Positions 50,929 to 59,280 of a stretch of DNA of 64,000 nt are shown here, one piece after another. Every line of letters starts with the position of its first letter. The first letter of the stretch is position 1. Origin of the DNA: Stutzerimonas stutzeri. Lineage in GTDB: Bacteria; Pseudomonadota; Gammaproteobacteria; Pseudomonadales; Pseudomonadaceae. The stretch is taken from assembly GCF_002890895.1 (NCBI RefSeq), contig NZ_POUL01000010.1, forward strand, positions 1 through 64,000, written 5' to 3'. The notes beneath the pieces were generated by a model. The model was not told the DNA's origin and made no database searches. It saw nothing but the letters and a program-made list of their open reading frames with translations. Position numbers and translations under genes: made by a program.

Positions 50929-53900
50929 GCTCAAGTTTTCGACCGACCTGAACGCGGCAAAGAAAGAGGTTGCCGGGTTCCGGAAGGAATATGCAGAGAT
51001 GGTCAAAGCGGTCGAAAAGCCGCTCCGGCAGGTCGATGCGCTCAAGAAAACCCAGGAAAATGCCAAAGCCGCATCGGCTGAGTTCTACGCTGCGAAGCGC
51101 AGCGTTGAGCAGTTGGCGAAGGCGATGGAGGCCGCCTCCGGCGCGCCGGTAAAGGGTTTGGCTGCCGAGATGAACAAGGCAGAGCGCGCCCTTGCCCGGG
51201 CATCCACTGAGTTCGAAAGGCAGAAGGCAAAAGTCCGGGAACAACGGGCGGAGCTACGTGCTGCCGGCGTGGATACCCGCAATCTCGCAGCCGAGCAGAA
51301 GCGCCTCGAAGCAGAGATGGCCAAAGGCATGACGGCTGGCCGGAATGATGTCGCAGTGAGGGGCATTCGTGAGCGAGCCAATGCGCTTTCTGAGGTCACT
51401 CGTCAGCAGAGGCTGGCGAACATCGAGCAGGCGAAAAGCTCGCTCGGCGTCACTCAGTACCGCGCGGCCGGCGCACAGATCGATCGCCTCCGCGGGCAGT
51501 ACGAGCTTCTGCGCAAGTCGGGGAGCCTGACCGCCAAGGAACTGGAGGTCGCACAGCGCAACCTCACTCAGCGGATCAATGAGTCTCGCGTAGCCCTGCG
51601 TGGAATGGCCGGCGAGCAGCAGAAGATAGGTGGCGGCCGGATCGGCGCTGGATCTGTTGCAGCCGGTGTCGGTGCGGCTTATAGCTCCGCCCAAGCATTG
51701 CGCGGGTATGCGCAGATCACCGATACCGCAAAGCAGATGGATGCTCAGTTGAGGCTGGCGACCAACAGTCAGGAGGAGTTCAACCGAGCTCAACAAGAGC
51801 TATTCACGATCGCTCAGAACACGGCGGCCCCCGTCGATGATGTCGTTAGAGTCTATGCACGGCTAGCCCCCGCGCTGGATGAAATCGGACGAAAAGGCGA
51901 CGCCACGAAGGTGGTAGATGCGCTCAGCAAGGCACTGAAAATCAATGGCGCCACGACCGCCGAATCATCCTCTGTGCTTCAACAGTTTTCTCAGGCAATG
52001 GGTTCTGGAGTTCTGCGCGGCGAAGAGTTTAATGCGATCGCCGAGGCTGCCCCTCCGCTAATGCGAGCCTTGGCGCAGGGTCTAGGCGTACCCACCGGGG
52101 CGCTGCGAGCTATGGCGTCCGAAGGTCAACTCACCGCTGAAGTGATCACCGACCTGACCGTCCAGGCGCTGCCAGACCTGACCAAGGCAGCCGAGAAATT
52201 GCCGGACACGGTAGGTAACGCAATGGCTAGGCTTCGGAATGACCTGGTCAAAGCCTTTGGCGAGGGCGACAGTTCCGGCCTTGTCACAGCTATTACGAAG
52301 CTGCGCGAGCTGCTGACCGATCCGGCAACCGTCCAAGCGTTGAATGATCTCGCAGCCGGGATGGCCACCCTAGCCGGTTACACTATCACCGCCGCGCGCG
52401 AGTTCACCGCCTTTGCCAAGGAACTTTCGTTCGCAGCAGCAGGCGCAGCGGGACACATTGATGAACTGGAAAAGCTGAAGAAGACACTCGCGGGCGTCAA
52501 AGCGGCCCGGGATGGCGGCGACTTTATCGGCCGTCCGACAGCCACGTTCTTCATGGACACCAAGCAGCTCGACGATTGGGTAAAGGAGCTCGAGGGGAAG
52601 ATCGAGGCGATGAACGCCAAGATTGCGGGCATGACCCTTGAGGCATATCGGCAAATGCAGAAAGGCGCCCAGCAGGCAGCCGACCAGCAGAAGGCCGCTG
52701 CCGAGGAACAGATAGCAGCCGACGAATACCGATTCCGCCACTTCACCAAGTATGTCGGCGACCTGAAGAGCAAGCAGGGCGAGGCGTTGAAAAATGCTGA
52801 GGCGTACCTGAACAAACAGGTCGCACTTGAGCGCAAAGCGACTCAGGATCTAGAGAAAGCCAAGCAGGCCCAGCTCGAAACCCAGCAGCGCTATACCGAG
52901 GCGCTTGCCGGTTTGAGCGGCGGCGGTACCGCGTCGTATGGGGCCGCCCAGGATCTGAAGGTAAAGGCCAGCCAGGCGCTGACCAGTGGTGACGTTGAGG
53001 GGGCGAAGCAGTACGCGCAGGCCGCGCTGAAAATGCTTCAGGACTTGGCAGATGCCGGGGAAAACACGTTCGGCTTCGAGGGCTTCATCCGCTCACTCCA
53101 GGGCATCGAAGACGCCGCTGACAAGATCAATGTGGACAAGGCCAAGCAGGCACTCGACGACGTCAAAAAGAAAGGCGTCGATCTCAAGGCCCTGCTCGAC
53201 AGCCTCTCCAAGACGACCATCACCGTGAAGATGGACGACGCTGCGCTTGAGGCGGTGCGTCAGCAGATCATCGACCTGAGCAACCTAGCCGGCAAGCCAA
53301 TCTCGATCATCACGACCGCAGCCAAACCGGGCAGCGAAGGCGGTACCGGCCCCGCTCCATTAGCCCCGGCGATCACGCCGCAGGTGGATCCCGCCGCGGT
53401 ATCGGCGGCGCAGCAGCAAATTAGCTCGCTTGCTCAAGCGCTTCAGCAGCAGTTAGTCATTCCAGTTACTCCGGTGGCCACTGGGTCGCCAACGATCTAC
53501 CAAAACGGCAACAGCTACTCGCAATTCCCATCGCAAGAAGGATTCGCGGCTGGTGGCTGGACTGGCCCGGGCGGGAAGTACAAGCCGGCCGGCATCGTTC
53601 ACGCTGGCGAGCACGTCCAGCCGCAGGAGGTTGTCCGCGAGCCAGGCGCATTGCCTTTCCTCGAGATGATCCGCCGAAACGGTTTCCGGGCAACGCTCGC
53701 CAAGATGCAATCGGGAATGCGGGGCTACGCGGAAGGCGGCCTTGTCAGTAGTAGCGCCCTCACACCGCGGTTTCCCGGCATAGGCGACCAGCTTGAGCGC
53801 GCCGCCACAGCCGGCCCAAACATGCCCGATCTAGGCCGTGTGGAGTTCGATATGGGCGGCGGAAACAGCTTTTCCATGTATGCCGAGCGCAATCAGATTA

Positions 53901-53947
53901 GCGAGATCAGAACGGCTGCGAAGAAGTTCGGCCGCACTCATCGCTAA
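50915..53947 (+). CDS. Phage tail tape measure protein (1010 aa)
   Basis: Sets tail length in long-tailed phages. The N-terminal 240 residues are coiled coil; residues about 255-450 form the tape measure domain (QITDTAKQMDAQLRLATNSQ, GSGVLRGEEFNAIAEAAPPL and PDTVGNAMARL); a helical centre follows, and the C-terminus has the typical GGWTGPGGKYKPAGIVHAGE. GGAG precedes the ATG. The frame is intact over 3 kb, so it is under selection or recently acquired. At about 1.5 angstrom per residue it would specify a tail near 150 nm. No other main tail gene is present. Confidence 0.92.
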   Translation: MANVELKFSTDLNAAKKEVAGFRKEYAEMVKAVEKPLRQVDALKKTQENAKAASAEFYAAKRSVEQLAKAMEAASGAPVKGLAAEMNKAERALARASTEFERQKAKVREQRAELRAAGVDTRNLAAEQKRLEAEMAKGMTAGRNDVAVRGIRERANALSEVTRQQRLANIEQAKSSLGVTQYRAAGAQIDRLRGQYELLRKSGSLTAKELEVAQRNLTQRINESRVALRGMAGEQQKIGGGRIGAGSVAAGVGAAYSSAQALRGYAQITDTAKQMDAQLRLATNSQEEFNRAQQELFTIAQNTAAPVDDVVRVYARLAPALDEIGRKGDATKVVDALSKALKINGATTAESSSVLQQFSQAMGSGVLRGEEFNAIAEAAPPLMRALAQGLGVPTGALRAMASEGQLTAEVITDLTVQALPDLTKAAEKLPDTVGNAMARLRNDLVKAFGEGDSSGLVTAITKLRELLTDPATVQALNDLAAGMATLAGYTITAAREFTAFAKELSFAAAGAAGHIDELEKLKKTLAGVKAARDGGDFIGRPTATFFMDTKQLDDWVKELEGKIEAMNAKIAGMTLEAYRQMQKGAQQAADQQKAAAEEQIAADEYRFRHFTKYVGDLKSKQGEALKNAEAYLNKQVALERKATQDLEKAKQAQLETQQRYTEALAGLSGGGTASYGAAQDLKVKASQALTSGDVEGAKQYAQAALKMLQDLADAGENTFGFEGFIRSLQGIEDAADKINVDKAKQALDDVKKKGVDLKALLDSLSKTTITVKMDDAALEAVRQQIIDLSNLAGKPISIITTAAKPGSEGGTGPAPLAPAITPQVDPAAVSAAQQQISSLAQALQQQLVIPVTPVATGSPTIYQNGNSYSQFPSQEGFAAGGWTGPGGKYKPAGIVHAGEHVQPQEVVREPGALPFLEMIRRNGFRATLAKMQSGMRGYAEGGLVSSSALTPRFPGIGDQLERAATAGPNMPDLGRVEFDMGGGNSFSMYAERNQISEIRTAAKKFGRTHR

Positions 53948-53982
53948 TTGCTAAATAAATCAGCTAACCAGCAGGAATATTC

Positions 53983-54435
53983 ATGAACAATGAATCAAGC
54001 GGAATTGAATCCTACAAACCAGAAGCCGACAGCGATTGGTTGCTTCAGCACGTTGTCGATCTAACCAACACCGGTATTTCCGTTCCAGTCACGCTGACCA
54101 CTGCGGCCGGTCTCGTCACGGGCGTCACCATCCACGGCGCTGAATACCTTGATCTGTTCAAGCTGGAACTGACCAAGAATTGGCCGAGCGATATGCAGGG
54201 CACCTATTCCGAGGTGGTGGAGCAATGGAAGGCAGACGTTTATCCACGGCCGTCATCGATCGAGCACGATGGTCCTGAACGCTTCGCATCGTTCATCCAT
54301 CTGAAAGATGCCCGCCTGGTCAACGCCGGCACCGTTGTTCCAGGCAATCGCGGGATGCTTTGGCGCGGACGGTTGACCTCGGTTATTGGCTTCACCATCG
54401 GCGTGCTGAGCCATAGCGGCGCTAACGAGGAGTAG
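53983..54435 (+). CDS. Hypothetical protein (150 aa), weakly GvpU-like
   Basis: Follows the tape measure gene by 35 bp. The segment DWLLQHVVDLTNTGISVPVT and LVTGVTIHGAEYLDLF loosely resembles GvpU accessory proteins, but the similarity was judged by eye and may be misleading. The last third is globular (FASFIHLKDARLVNAGTVVP). In this position a tail-tip or tail-associated role is also possible. Confidence 0.55.
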   Translation: MNNESSGIESYKPEADSDWLLQHVVDLTNTGISVPVTLTTAAGLVTGVTIHGAEYLDLFKLELTKNWPSDMQGTYSEVVEQWKADVYPRPSSIEHDGPERFASFIHLKDARLVNAGTVVPGNRGMLWRGRLTSVIGFTIGVLSHSGANEE

Positions 54436-54441
54436 CAGTCT

Positions 54442-55146
54442 ATGATCAAGGTCAGCGCCAAAGGCCTCTCTAAGCAGCTTCAGGAGCTGAAGGACATCGA
54501 GCAGAAGGCGATGCCATACGCTGCCGCCGCGGCGTTGACCAAGACAGCGGTAGGCCTGAGACAGGCTCTCTCCGCCGAGATGAACAACATCTTCGACAGG
54601 CCCACCCCATACACGCTGAGGGCGTTCGAGTACCACGCGGCGACCAAGGAGAAACTCGAGGCACGGGTATGGCTCCGAGAGACCGCAGGAGGGCCCGGCA
54701 GCAGGCGAACAAGCACGCAGCCCCCTTCTGTTTGGTTACAGCCTCAGATCTTCGGCGGGCCTCGGCGTGACAAGGGTAGCGAGCGCCAGTTGCGAAAGGA
54801 TGGGCTGCTGCCTATCGGGAATTACGTTGTGCCAGGCAAAGGGGCACAGCTCGACCAGTACGGCAACATCAAGCGAGGCGACGTTACCAAGGCGCTAGCT
54901 GGAGTTAGAAAGAAGTCGAAGCGGTACTTCGTGATGTACCGAGACAAGAAGCCCATCGGTATTGGTCAGCGCACCTCGCCTGGTAAAGGCGGAATGTCTG
55001 TACTCCTCGCGTTCGTTGATAAGCCAACCTACTCGAGGCGGCTGCCCTTCCATCAGGTTGCCGAACGATATGTCGAGCAGCACCTGCCTGCTGAGTTCGA
55101 TAAGGCGCTTGAGGCAATGGTGAAACGATTTGCCCAGACACGTTGA
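54442..55146 (+). CDS. Putative phage structural (tail-completion-like) protein (234 aa)
   Basis: Begins MIKVSAKGLSKQLQELKDIE and continues AMPYAAAAALTKTAVGLRQA, a pattern seen in small phage virion proteins near the tail genes. The central part is basic (GGPRRDKGSERQLRKDGLL) and the end LPFHQVAERYVEQHLPAEF is helical. It is 6 bp after the previous gene and ends the tail unit. Assignment to a specific virion role is tentative. Confidence 0.5.
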   Translation: MIKVSAKGLSKQLQELKDIEQKAMPYAAAAALTKTAVGLRQALSAEMNNIFDRPTPYTLRAFEYHAATKEKLEARVWLRETAGGPGSRRTSTQPPSVWLQPQIFGGPRRDKGSERQLRKDGLLPIGNYVVPGKGAQLDQYGNIKRGDVTKALAGVRKKSKRYFVMYRDKKPIGIGQRTSPGKGGMSVLLAFVDKPTYSRRLPFHQVAERYVEQHLPAEFDKALEAMVKRFAQTR

Positions 55147-55185
55147 TGGGATGCCGCGGGTCCTTCTGGCCACCCCCTACCCCTC

Positions 55186-55397
55186 GCGGGGTAATTGAGG
55201 CCCGACCTTTCGCTATTCATGAGCCTTTCTGAAAGGTTGGTTGTTGTTTAGTTCTGCGGGGCCAAGCCCGATGCGTTTCCGCGCCATACGGGCCGTATAC
55301 GCAGCTAGGGCGCGGTCTAACACACCAACCGGAACCGGAAACGGCCTCTCTGGGAAAAGTTCGTATGAAGCGAAGGGCCGGGCCCCAATTACCCCGC
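55186..55397. repeat. 18-bp inverted repeat flanking a 176-bp spacer
   Basis: GCGGGGTAATTGAGGCCC (55186-55203) and GGGCCCCAATTACCCCGC (55380-55397) are inverted with one mismatch. An 11-bp direct repeat GGCCACCCCCT lies just outside on each side (near 55169 and 55430). The spacer has no gene. The layout suggests a packaging site, replication site or recombination footprint. Confidence 0.6.
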
Positions 55398-55492
55398 ACC
55401 ACCCCACCCCCTCAGGAGGACCCAAGGCCACCCCCTGGGTATGGCTGAGCCCGAGCGGAGCAAGTCCGAAAAATCACTAACGGAGAGAACTG

Positions 55493-55690
55493 ATGTCGAT
55501 CACCTACGGGCGCCCAGAGCAAGAAACTGTCCCGTTTCCGAGAGAGCTCGCTGTATTGATCGTGAAGAAGGCGTGTCGAATGGCAGAGAAGTTCGAGAAC
55601 GAATGCATCGACACTATGAAACGTGACGCCCGGCGCGCACTGCAGCGTGGTACCGACCCCGCCGCCATCGTTCGCCAGCTTGGCCTCTGA
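55493..55690 (+). CDS. Hypothetical protein (65 aa)
   Basis: GGAG lies ahead of the ATG. Helical, basic (AVLIVKKACRMAEKFENECI, DARRALQRGTDPAAIVRQLG). It stands alone between two inverted repeats. No family recognised. Confidence 0.55.
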   Translation: MSITYGRPEQETVPFPRELAVLIVKKACRMAEKFENECIDTMKRDARRALQRGTDPAAIVRQLGL

Positions 55691-55713
55691 AGGCAATCAA
55701 CAGGTATCAGGCC

Positions 55714-55776
55714 CAACTCGTCAATAGCGTTGGGGCAGGTAGGCATATCGTCATTTACTAACTAATTGACGAGTTG
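55714..55776. promoter_or_regulatory. 12-bp inverted repeat upstream of the excisionase gene
   Basis: CAACTCGTCAAT (55714-55725) and ATTGACGAGTTG (55765-55776) are perfect inverted repeats separated by 39 bp. A further GTCAATT follows at about 55786. The site lies about 130 bp before the excisionase and could be an operator or Xis-binding region. Confidence 0.45.
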
Positions 55777-55907
55777 CCCCATCCCGTCAATTCCGGACAT
55801 CATGCCCAACACGTCTATTGCTCGTGATCGGGGCTGAGCGACGCCCTCTTAGTAGATCCGACCGCCTTTCCGCTAGCGAAATACAGCCTCAACGGGAGCG
55901 CTATCTC

Positions 55908-56162
55908 ATGGTCAAGTACAAGACCATCAAGCAGTTTGCTGCTGAGAGCGGCTACACCGAGCACGCAATCAGAACTAAGTGTTCCAACGGAACCTGGCTC
56001 GAAGGTCAGGTTTGGATCCGCGCTCCGGATAACAAACCGCTGATCAGCGTCGAGGGGTATCACGCCTGGGTTGAATCAGGCCCAGCACCACGGCCAGAGC
56101 TACAGGTTGTGACTAAGCCGCAATCAAAAGGCAAGGTAATGAGCCCGCCCCCGCTGACATAA
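55908..56162 (+). CDS. xis: Phage excisionase family protein (84 aa)
   Basis: Starts YKTIKQFAAESGYTEHAIRT and continues with NGTWLEGQVWIRAPDNKPLI and SVEGYHAWVES, the standard pattern of the pseudomonad excisionase. GGGAG precedes the ATG at 55908. In intact prophages this gene and DUF4224 adjoin their own integrase; here none follows. Confidence 0.82.
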   Translation: MVKYKTIKQFAAESGYTEHAIRTKCSNGTWLEGQVWIRAPDNKPLISVEGYHAWVESGPAPRPELQVVTKPQSKGKVMSPPPLT

Positions 56163-56175
56163 CCGAGCAACTAGC

Positions 56176-56406
56176 TTGTTCCTATCCAGCAAAGAAATCG
56201 AGCAGCTGACCGGCTATCAAAAGCCATATGTTCAAGCCCGGTGGTTTGAACAGGCGGGTCTGCCATTTCTAAATGGTGGCGACGGGAAAGTGAAAGTTCG
56301 ACGCCTAGCAGTCGAGCAGCGGCTGGGGTTGGGGTTGGGCACTAGTCAGCCGCCTAGGCGAGAGCCCCAGCTGCGCTTGGTGGACAAGCAGCGAGGCAAG
56401 AACTAA
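56176..56406 (+). CDS. DUF4224 domain protein (76 aa), TTG start
   Basis: FLSSKEIEQLTGYQKPYVQA and WFEQAGLPFLNGGDGKVKV match DUF4224, which normally lies between excisionase and integrase genes. The start at 56176 is a TTG. The C-terminus is basic. It follows the excisionase by 13 bp. Confidence 0.75.
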   Translation: MFLSSKEIEQLTGYQKPYVQARWFEQAGLPFLNGGDGKVKVRRLAVEQRLGLGLGTSQPPRREPQLRLVDKQRGKN

Positions 56407-56758
56407 CGATGCGGAGAATCCGACTTAACAAGCGCAGAGCACCAACGGTGATCTTCGATGCCGCCCTTCAACCACATCGTTACACTCGTGCGCAGCTGGT
56501 TGCTACAAGTGAGCCAGGATCACATGTAAGCGCTTCAGTCAGCGCAGCAAGATATTGCTTCGTTTCGTCCTGCTTTAGTCAATCCACTGGACGCACGCCA
56601 AAGCTCCGGCCAGTTCTCTCATCGGAGAAGCTCGGAGATTCGATCGATTCCTTTTCAAAACGAGTCGAGCCGCTTACGGCCATACCTGAATAGCGCACCA
56701 AACCTGAATGACGTCGCGCGTCTGCGGTCAACTGCCCAAAGCAGATCGCGGAGTAGTT
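56407..56758. other. Region where an integrase would be expected, degraded
   Basis: A short open frame (56409-56693) begins MRRIRLNKRRAPTVIFDAAL but loses sense quickly and has no tyrosine recombinase motif. It may be a decayed integrase start. No other feature was found. Confidence 0.4.
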
Positions 56759-56902
56759 ATGTGCGGACGCATCACGCAGTACAGGCATGCAGTTGAATAC
56801 CTCGACGCGCTGCAGGTCGACTTGCCGCTGCATAGCGGGATCGACCCAGAGCCGATCGGCCGCTACAACGTGCCGCATAATCGCCTCAGGGAACGCCGCT
56901 GA
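56759..56902 (+). pseudogene. SRAP/YedK-type peptidase, N-terminal remnant (48 codons)
   Basis: GGAG precedes an ATG that begins MCGRITQYRHAVEYLDAL and continues PIGRYNVP, the hallmark of SRAP proteins with catalytic Cys2 and the conserved Arg-Tyr-Asn. The frame ends at a TGA 48 codons in, where a full protein has about 220 residues. No continuation in another frame could be followed. A full copy is often carried by prophages. Confidence 0.65.
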
Positions 56903-57134
56903 AGGGTAGGGGCCGAGCGGCTCTACATAATCAATCGGGTACCGGTACTGGGCGATGAGTCCGTCATATGATCGCCCCAATACGGGCGATGTTCGAAAGC
57001 TGGAATAATATTCACTGCGGCAAGACTACTGGAGACATCTAGCGCGTGGCCTAGGCTGAACACCATAAGCAAATAGGCGTTGTGCATTGATCCAACGGCA
57101 TTGGCCGAGAAACGACACTCAGGAAGGAATTGTT
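56903..57134. other. Spacer after the SRAP remnant
   Basis: No gene seen. It supplies the promoter of the small secreted protein at 57135; no clear -35/-10 pair was fixed. Confidence 0.4.
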
Positions 57135-57398
57135 ATGAAAAAGCATTGTCTCGTGATTTGTCTGTCAATTCTTTCAAGCACCGCGGCTGCGCTGGTACCA
57201 GCAGAGCTTATAGAAGAAAAAGATTCAATCAGAGAAGAGATGGCGTCCATGAGTTGCAGTGAATTCAAGGCCGGGCTTTCTGAGCTGGCAGATAACGTAG
57301 ACGTGTTACGACATTTGGAAAAGGGCAGTCTTGAATTCGAAATTGCGCTCTACGGGATTCGCAGCGCATTCGTAAAAGCAAAGTCATGTATCGAGTAG
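57135..57398 (+). CDS. Small secreted hypothetical protein (87 aa)
   Basis: AAGGAA precedes the ATG. A signal peptide (MKKHCLVICLSILSSTAAAL) is followed by an acidic, helical domain with two cysteines (SMSCSEFKAG and KAKSCIE) that could form a disulphide in the periplasm. It stands alone and is probably cargo. Function unknown. Confidence 0.7.
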   Translation: MKKHCLVICLSILSSTAAALVPAELIEEKDSIREEMASMSCSEFKAGLSELADNVDVLRHLEKGSLEFEIALYGIRSAFVKAKSCIE

Positions 57399-57541
57399 GC
57401 TCTCGACTGGCAAACTCGCGGCGAGCTCAGTCATGTATGGCTTATAGGCTTGGGCCAGGGGCCTATGCGGACTCTTGACCCCTTTCGCACCCCTATGCCC
57501 CCGCTTTGTTACTTCTGGTAGGTCGGTATCCGCCAGGTGAG

Positions 57542-58504
57542 TCAACTAGCGGGGCTCTGCTCATTTAGCGGCGCAGAATGTACTGATCCCGTAGCCGTAT
57601 CACTCGGAACCGCATGCAATGAGGAGGTATGCGGTCCGTTCTTCGGCGAGCTTCCGGTGAGCATTCTATGCAGCTCATCGCGGTCCGGGTATGGTGTTCC
57701 GAGCTGAGCGCTGGCTGGATTGCCGCGGTATTTCTCTACTGTGGACTCACCATTCCATTCTTTAGTTAGCCGCACCACCCCTTCAAAGAGTTTGGGGTCC
57801 AACTTTTGAGCTTCGATAATCATATGGAAGTGTCTGCGCTCTAGGCCCCCTAGAATAACGCTGAAACACTCACGCAGAAGGCATGCGTCAAGGTCTCGGA
57901 ATTTGATGCCCTGCGCCAGAAATTCGAAATAGTTCAGGACATAGACCGAGCCGTCTAACGCATCAACGATGTCTTTAGGAATATCCGCGTTGCGATACTC
58001 GTCTTTATCAGGGTTCACACGCCACTCTGCCAGTTCCTGCGGCACGGAGCGAGTCCTATAGAATTTCCTCGAATTGCTCAGCTGCCCTTGGTACTCGGTA
58101 CTAGTCCTTGACGACATGATGATGTTGAGCGTGTGGGTTCTTCGGGCATTAGCTGCCGTGGTAATGGACTGTATCCACCACCCCATCCCGACGAAGACCC
58201 CCGTCACTAATATGGACAGCGAGGTCTGGTAGGACTCTTGATAGCGAAGCACCAGATAGCTGGAGACAATGACAATCCAAACTATCCAGCTAAATAGGGG
58301 GAGCATCTCGGCAGTGTCTGGATATTTGCGCACGATAAAGCTAAAGGCGGCAAGCACCGCCAGCGAAGCGCCTGCTAACGCGATGAATCCGTCGAGAAAT
58401 TGAATGTCGAAAGGCAGAGAAGCCTCAGAGCCTGTGAATAAGCTCCGGATCAAGATCCCGATAACCAGGGCAGTGAATGCTGCACCGATCTTAAAGTTGT
58501 TCAT
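57542..58504 (-). CDS. Membrane protein with DUF4760-like domain (320 aa)
   Basis: About four hydrophobic segments in the first 120 residues (IGAAFTALVIGILIRSLFTG, FIALAGASLAVLAAFSFIV, IVWIVIVSSYLVLRY and SILVTGVFVGMGWWI) are followed by a cytoplasmic region with YVLNYFEFLAQGIKFRDLDA, the DUF4760 signature. The tail is low complexity. It is on the minus strand, opposite to the tail genes, as expected for accessory cargo. Defence or superinfection roles are possible but not shown. Confidence 0.7.
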   Translation of the reverse strand: MNNFKIGAAFTALVIGILIRSLFTGSEASLPFDIQFLDGFIALAGASLAVLAAFSFIVRKYPDTAEMLPLFSWIVWIVIVSSYLVLRYQESYQTSLSILVTGVFVGMGWWIQSITTAANARRTHTLNIIMSSRTSTEYQGQLSNSRKFYRTRSVPQELAEWRVNPDKDEYRNADIPKDIVDALDGSVYVLNYFEFLAQGIKFRDLDACLLRECFSVILGGLERRHFHMIIEAQKLDPKLFEGVVRLTKEWNGESTVEKYRGNPASAQLGTPYPDRDELHRMLTGSSPKNGPHTSSLHAVPSDTATGSVHSAPLNEQSPAS

Positions 58505-58527
58505 AAACTTCCCCTGTCAAAGCCATT

Positions 58528-58555
58528 AAAAAAGGCCCTAAAAAGGGCCTTTTTG
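58528..58555. terminator. Bidirectional terminator upstream of the DUF4760 gene
   Basis: AAAAGGCCCT/AGGGCCTTTT with a short A-rich loop, flanked by A and T runs, so it could work on both strands. It insulates the DUF4760 gene from minus-strand transcription coming from 59.0-60.5 kb. Confidence 0.7.
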
Positions 58556-58999
58556 TGAGGCTTAGCCTTCACCAAATCCGACGTTCATCATTTTTGATCC
58601 ACTCCCTATCTAAAGTTTAGACAACCACTCCCCACGCCTGGGGTTTGGCCCACCCTAGGTGAGGGGTGGGATCTCAAAAAATCTGACACTCGGCTAGCTA
58701 GTCTGTTCCTTCACCTTACGGGAGCTTCTGTGCATACAAATATGCTTCCAAACGCCCGCCGTCAACAAGAACATAAAACCACTCGGGCCTACTTGTCCTG
58801 TAAGGACGCGCACTATGCCACACGCTTCACGCGCTGCGAAGACCTACATCATCGGAAAGACAAACGGCTTCGATCTCTGCCGCAGCGTTCACATTTGTTG
58901 CTGCTGGAAGGTGGCGCCGCTGCGAAAATCCGAGTCCCACACTCGCGTGGCTTCTCTGTTCTGAGCGGTCGAGCGATCTCGCTCAACACGAGCCGGGAG
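58556..58999. other. Mostly gene-free cargo spacer
   Basis: A hairpin CCCACCC/GGGTGGG lies at 58649-58670. One short plus-strand frame (58815-58964, 49 codons, TAAGGA ahead of its ATG, starting MPHASRAAKTYIIGKTNGFD and containing three adjacent Cys) might be a gene, but support is weak. A longer frame from 58730 has poor composition and is not called. Confidence 0.35.
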
Positions 59000-59218
59000 T
59001 TACATCCCGCTCACGAAGTCATCGCTACCAAGGCGATGCGAGCCGTACGCCACTGAATAGGCGGGGCCGCGACTTTGAGCCTCTGCTTGGGCTACTTCCT
59101 CAGTCGCGTAGATATCCACGAAGTGCCATGTATCTCGTCTAACAACACCCCAACCGAGGACCCAGCCAGCGTTATCAGGGTCAGCTGGGAGATTTTTTGC
59201 GAGGCTTCGGATTGTCAT
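59000..59218 (-). CDS. Hypothetical protein (72 aa)
   Basis: GGAG lies seven bases ahead of the ATG at 59218. The sequence (AGWVLGWGVVRRDTWHFVDI then YATEEVAQAEAQSRG) looks like a compact beta-alpha protein. Minus-strand cargo; unknown function. Confidence 0.55.
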   Translation of the reverse strand: MTIRSLAKNLPADPDNAGWVLGWGVVRRDTWHFVDIYATEEVAQAEAQSRGPAYSVAYGSHRLGSDDFVSGM

Positions 59219-59280
59219 AGGTATCTCCGTAAGGGGTATAGCTTGGCAGCCAGGGGCAAACAGGAGGATTACCCTGGATA

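Noticed and set aside
58730-59056. Plus-strand 108-codon frame with a GTG start
   Set aside because: Composition (Arg/His-rich) and lack of a motif suggest a chance frame; a shorter alternative at 58815 has a better ribosome-binding site but remains unproven.
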